A stretch of 6,434 bases of DNA, from NCBI GenBank assembly GCA_024275815.1, contig JAJRYI010000290.1, forward strand, positions 1 through 6,434. The letters are read 5' to 3'. Both the position numbers and the translations under genes were made by a program. Below, one piece after another: positions 5,254-6,434 of the stretch. A model generated the notes under the pieces. It saw only the letters and a program-made list of their open reading frames with translations. It was not told the DNA's origin and did no database searches. Position 1 is the stretch's first letter. Each line of letters begins with the position of its first letter. The DNA comes from Actinomycetes bacterium. Lineage in GTDB: Bacteria; Actinomycetota; Acidimicrobiia; Spongiisociales; UBA5794.

Positions 5254-6434
5254 CAGGCGGGGACCTGCGGCACCGGCAGCTCGGCGGTCTCGTCTGCGAC
5301 ACTGCCCGCCATCTGGACGGTGAAGCAGAATCGCGACCCCATGGGGAAGCGTTCCTCATACCAGAGGTCTCCACCCATGGCCTGTGCCAGTTTCCTTGCT
5401 ATCGGAAGCCCGAGGCCGACCCCTTGCTGAAGTCGCCCATCGCCGGTGGAGAGCTGCTCGAAGTGTTCGAAGATCCGTTCTCGATCCTCGGGGGCGATCC
5501 CGCGACCGTTGTCTGAGACCGAGACCTTGTAGAGGCCAGATCCGGCCATCTCACCCTCGATCAGCACCTGGTCCCCACCGTACTTCCTGGCGTTCTCGAG
5601 CAGGTTGCGAAGGATCTGTCGTATGCGGGTTCGGTCTGCGTACACCCCGACGTTCGTCGGAATCGATACGGAGTAGTCGGTGTCATCGAAGACGACCTCG
5701 GCAACGTTGTGAACTTCGATCATGAGATCGAGTTCTTCGGGAGCGAGCTTGAGATGGCCGGCTTCGAGGCGGGGGATCACGAGGATGTCCTCGACGAGGT
5801 TCGCCAGGTGCTCCGTCTCGCGGTGCATGATCGCGAGGAACTCATCGATCTCTTCGGGAGGAAGGTCTTTCCACGAGTCGGTCAGCATCTCGGTGAACCC
5901 GCTGATGCCGGTGAGTGGCGTGCGTAGCTCGTGGCTGACCATCGAGACGAACTCGTTCTTGAGTTCCACGGCCCTGCGTTCCACGGCAAGTGCTGCTTCC
6001 TGGCGGTCCTGTGCGGCGAGAATCACCTTCACCGTCTGGAAGAGCAGGGCAGCAACGACGCCGACGACCGCGATCACCGTCAACGTGTCGACCATCGCTG
6101 TGTCCCCCGAGTTGCTGATGAATCCGAGGCCCGGCGGCTCGATGGAGTCGAGGAGTTCGATCGTGACGAACCAGAAACCGGCGTACGCCATGACCACCAG
6201 GACCTGTCTGAAGGGCAGGAGAACCGCTGAGGTCACCAGCAAGGCGAGGAGAACGACAGCGTACACGGTCAGCTCCGGGCCACGGAGGTACATCGCTGCG
6301 CCGATGACAGTCGCGTCGATCAGGAGGCCGGGGAACGGGTTCGATCCATTACGCAATCGGTACACGGCGTCGACGGCGATCACCCCGGCGGGAATCAGGA
6401 GGAGGAGCAGCGTGCTCGATCCGTCCCACAGGGA
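5253..6434 (-). CDS. Membrane-bound sensor histidine kinase (5' end outside window)
   Basis: A two-component sensor kinase: it would autophosphorylate on a histidine in response to an unknown signal and pass the phosphate to a response regulator. The frame is open to the window edge, giving 393 visible residues (numbered from the edge). A GTG at 6383 is in frame but is probably internal, because the 17 codons before it encode the first half of a hydrophobic segment. About five membrane helices lie at 8-24, 36-50, 55-73, 77-95 and 116-140 with only short loops, so no large extracellular sensor domain is seen. A short helical linker leads to the HisKA domain with H168 in SMVSHELRTPL. The ATPase domain has the N box (N281 in NLLENARKYG), the G1 box DNGRGI (308-313), the F box IFEHFEQL and the G2 box GVGLGLPIARKL (from 338). 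All catalytic motifs are intact. No response regulator is in the window. It precedes the epimerase by 11 nt. Confidence 0.92.
   Translation of the reverse strand, partial: SLWDGSSTLLLLLIPAGVIAVDAVYRLRNGSNPFPGLLIDATVIGAAMYLRGPELTVYAVVLLALLVTSAVLLPFRQVLVVMAYAGFWFVTIELLDSIEPPGLGFISNSGDTAMVDTLTVIAVVGVVAALLFQTVKVILAAQDRQEAALAVERRAVELKNEFVSMVSHELRTPLTGISGFTEMLTDSWKDLPPEEIDEFLAIMHRETEHLANLVEDILVIPRLEAGHLKLAPEELDLMIEVHNVAEVVFDDTDYSVSIPTNVGVYADRTRIRQILRNLLENARKYGGDQVLIEGEMAGSGLYKVSVSDNGRGIAPEDRERIFEHFEQLSTGDGRLQQGVGLGLPIARKLAQAMGGDLWYEERFPMGSRFCFTVQMAGSVADETAELPVPQVPA

Noticed and set aside
6381..6383. GTG as the histidine kinase start
   Set aside because: The frame continues open to the window edge and the preceding 17 codons encode a Leu-rich run that completes the first membrane helix, so the gene most likely starts outside the window.

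Overview
This is a GC-rich bacterial chromosomal window with tightly packed genes. It looks actinobacterial: a methylmalonyl-CoA epimerase sits next to a thiolase (a neighbourhood known from mycobacteria and streptomycetes), there is a small ORF resembling an acyl-CoA carboxylase epsilon subunit (a subunit best known from Actinobacteria), and two divergent genes lack Shine-Dalgarno sites and may be leaderless. A lineage such as Acidimicrobiia is possible, but I cannot establish it from the sequence alone.

Left part (1-2342). The minus strand carries the 5' end of dnaX (clamp-loader tau/gamma), cut by the window edge. Divergent from it, the plus strand carries ybaB, recR and a DUF3524-type glycosyltransferase. 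Both junctions in this trio are TGATG overlaps of one base, so translation is probably coupled. The glycosyltransferase is a bacterial relative of the enzyme that mannosylates queuosine in vertebrate tRNA. The 108-bp divergent intergenic region holds an unusual imperfect palindrome built from 7-bp units.

Right part (2332-6434). Five genes run on the minus strand, in transcription order: a membrane sensor histidine kinase (5' end outside the window), methylmalonyl-CoA epimerase, the 78-residue epsilon-like ORF with a GTG start, an acetyl-CoA C-acetyltransferase and GlpX fructose-1,6-bisphosphatase. Gaps are 11, 1, 94 and 1 nt. The 94-nt gap carries a clear ribosome binding site and a possible promoter. 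The gene content suggests acetyl-CoA/propionyl-CoA metabolism feeding gluconeogenesis, with GlpX as the gluconeogenic step; this is inference. glpX and the glycosyltransferase gene converge and overlap by 11 bp.

No rRNA, tRNA, CRISPR array, insertion sequence or phage gene was recognised. Apart from the 108-bp region upstream of ybaB and the 94-nt gap upstream of the thiolase, nearly all bases are coding. Most of the window is ordinary housekeeping sequence. The points most worth a second look are the heptamer palindrome, the DUF3524 glycosyltransferase coupled to recR, and the unlisted small epsilon-like gene.
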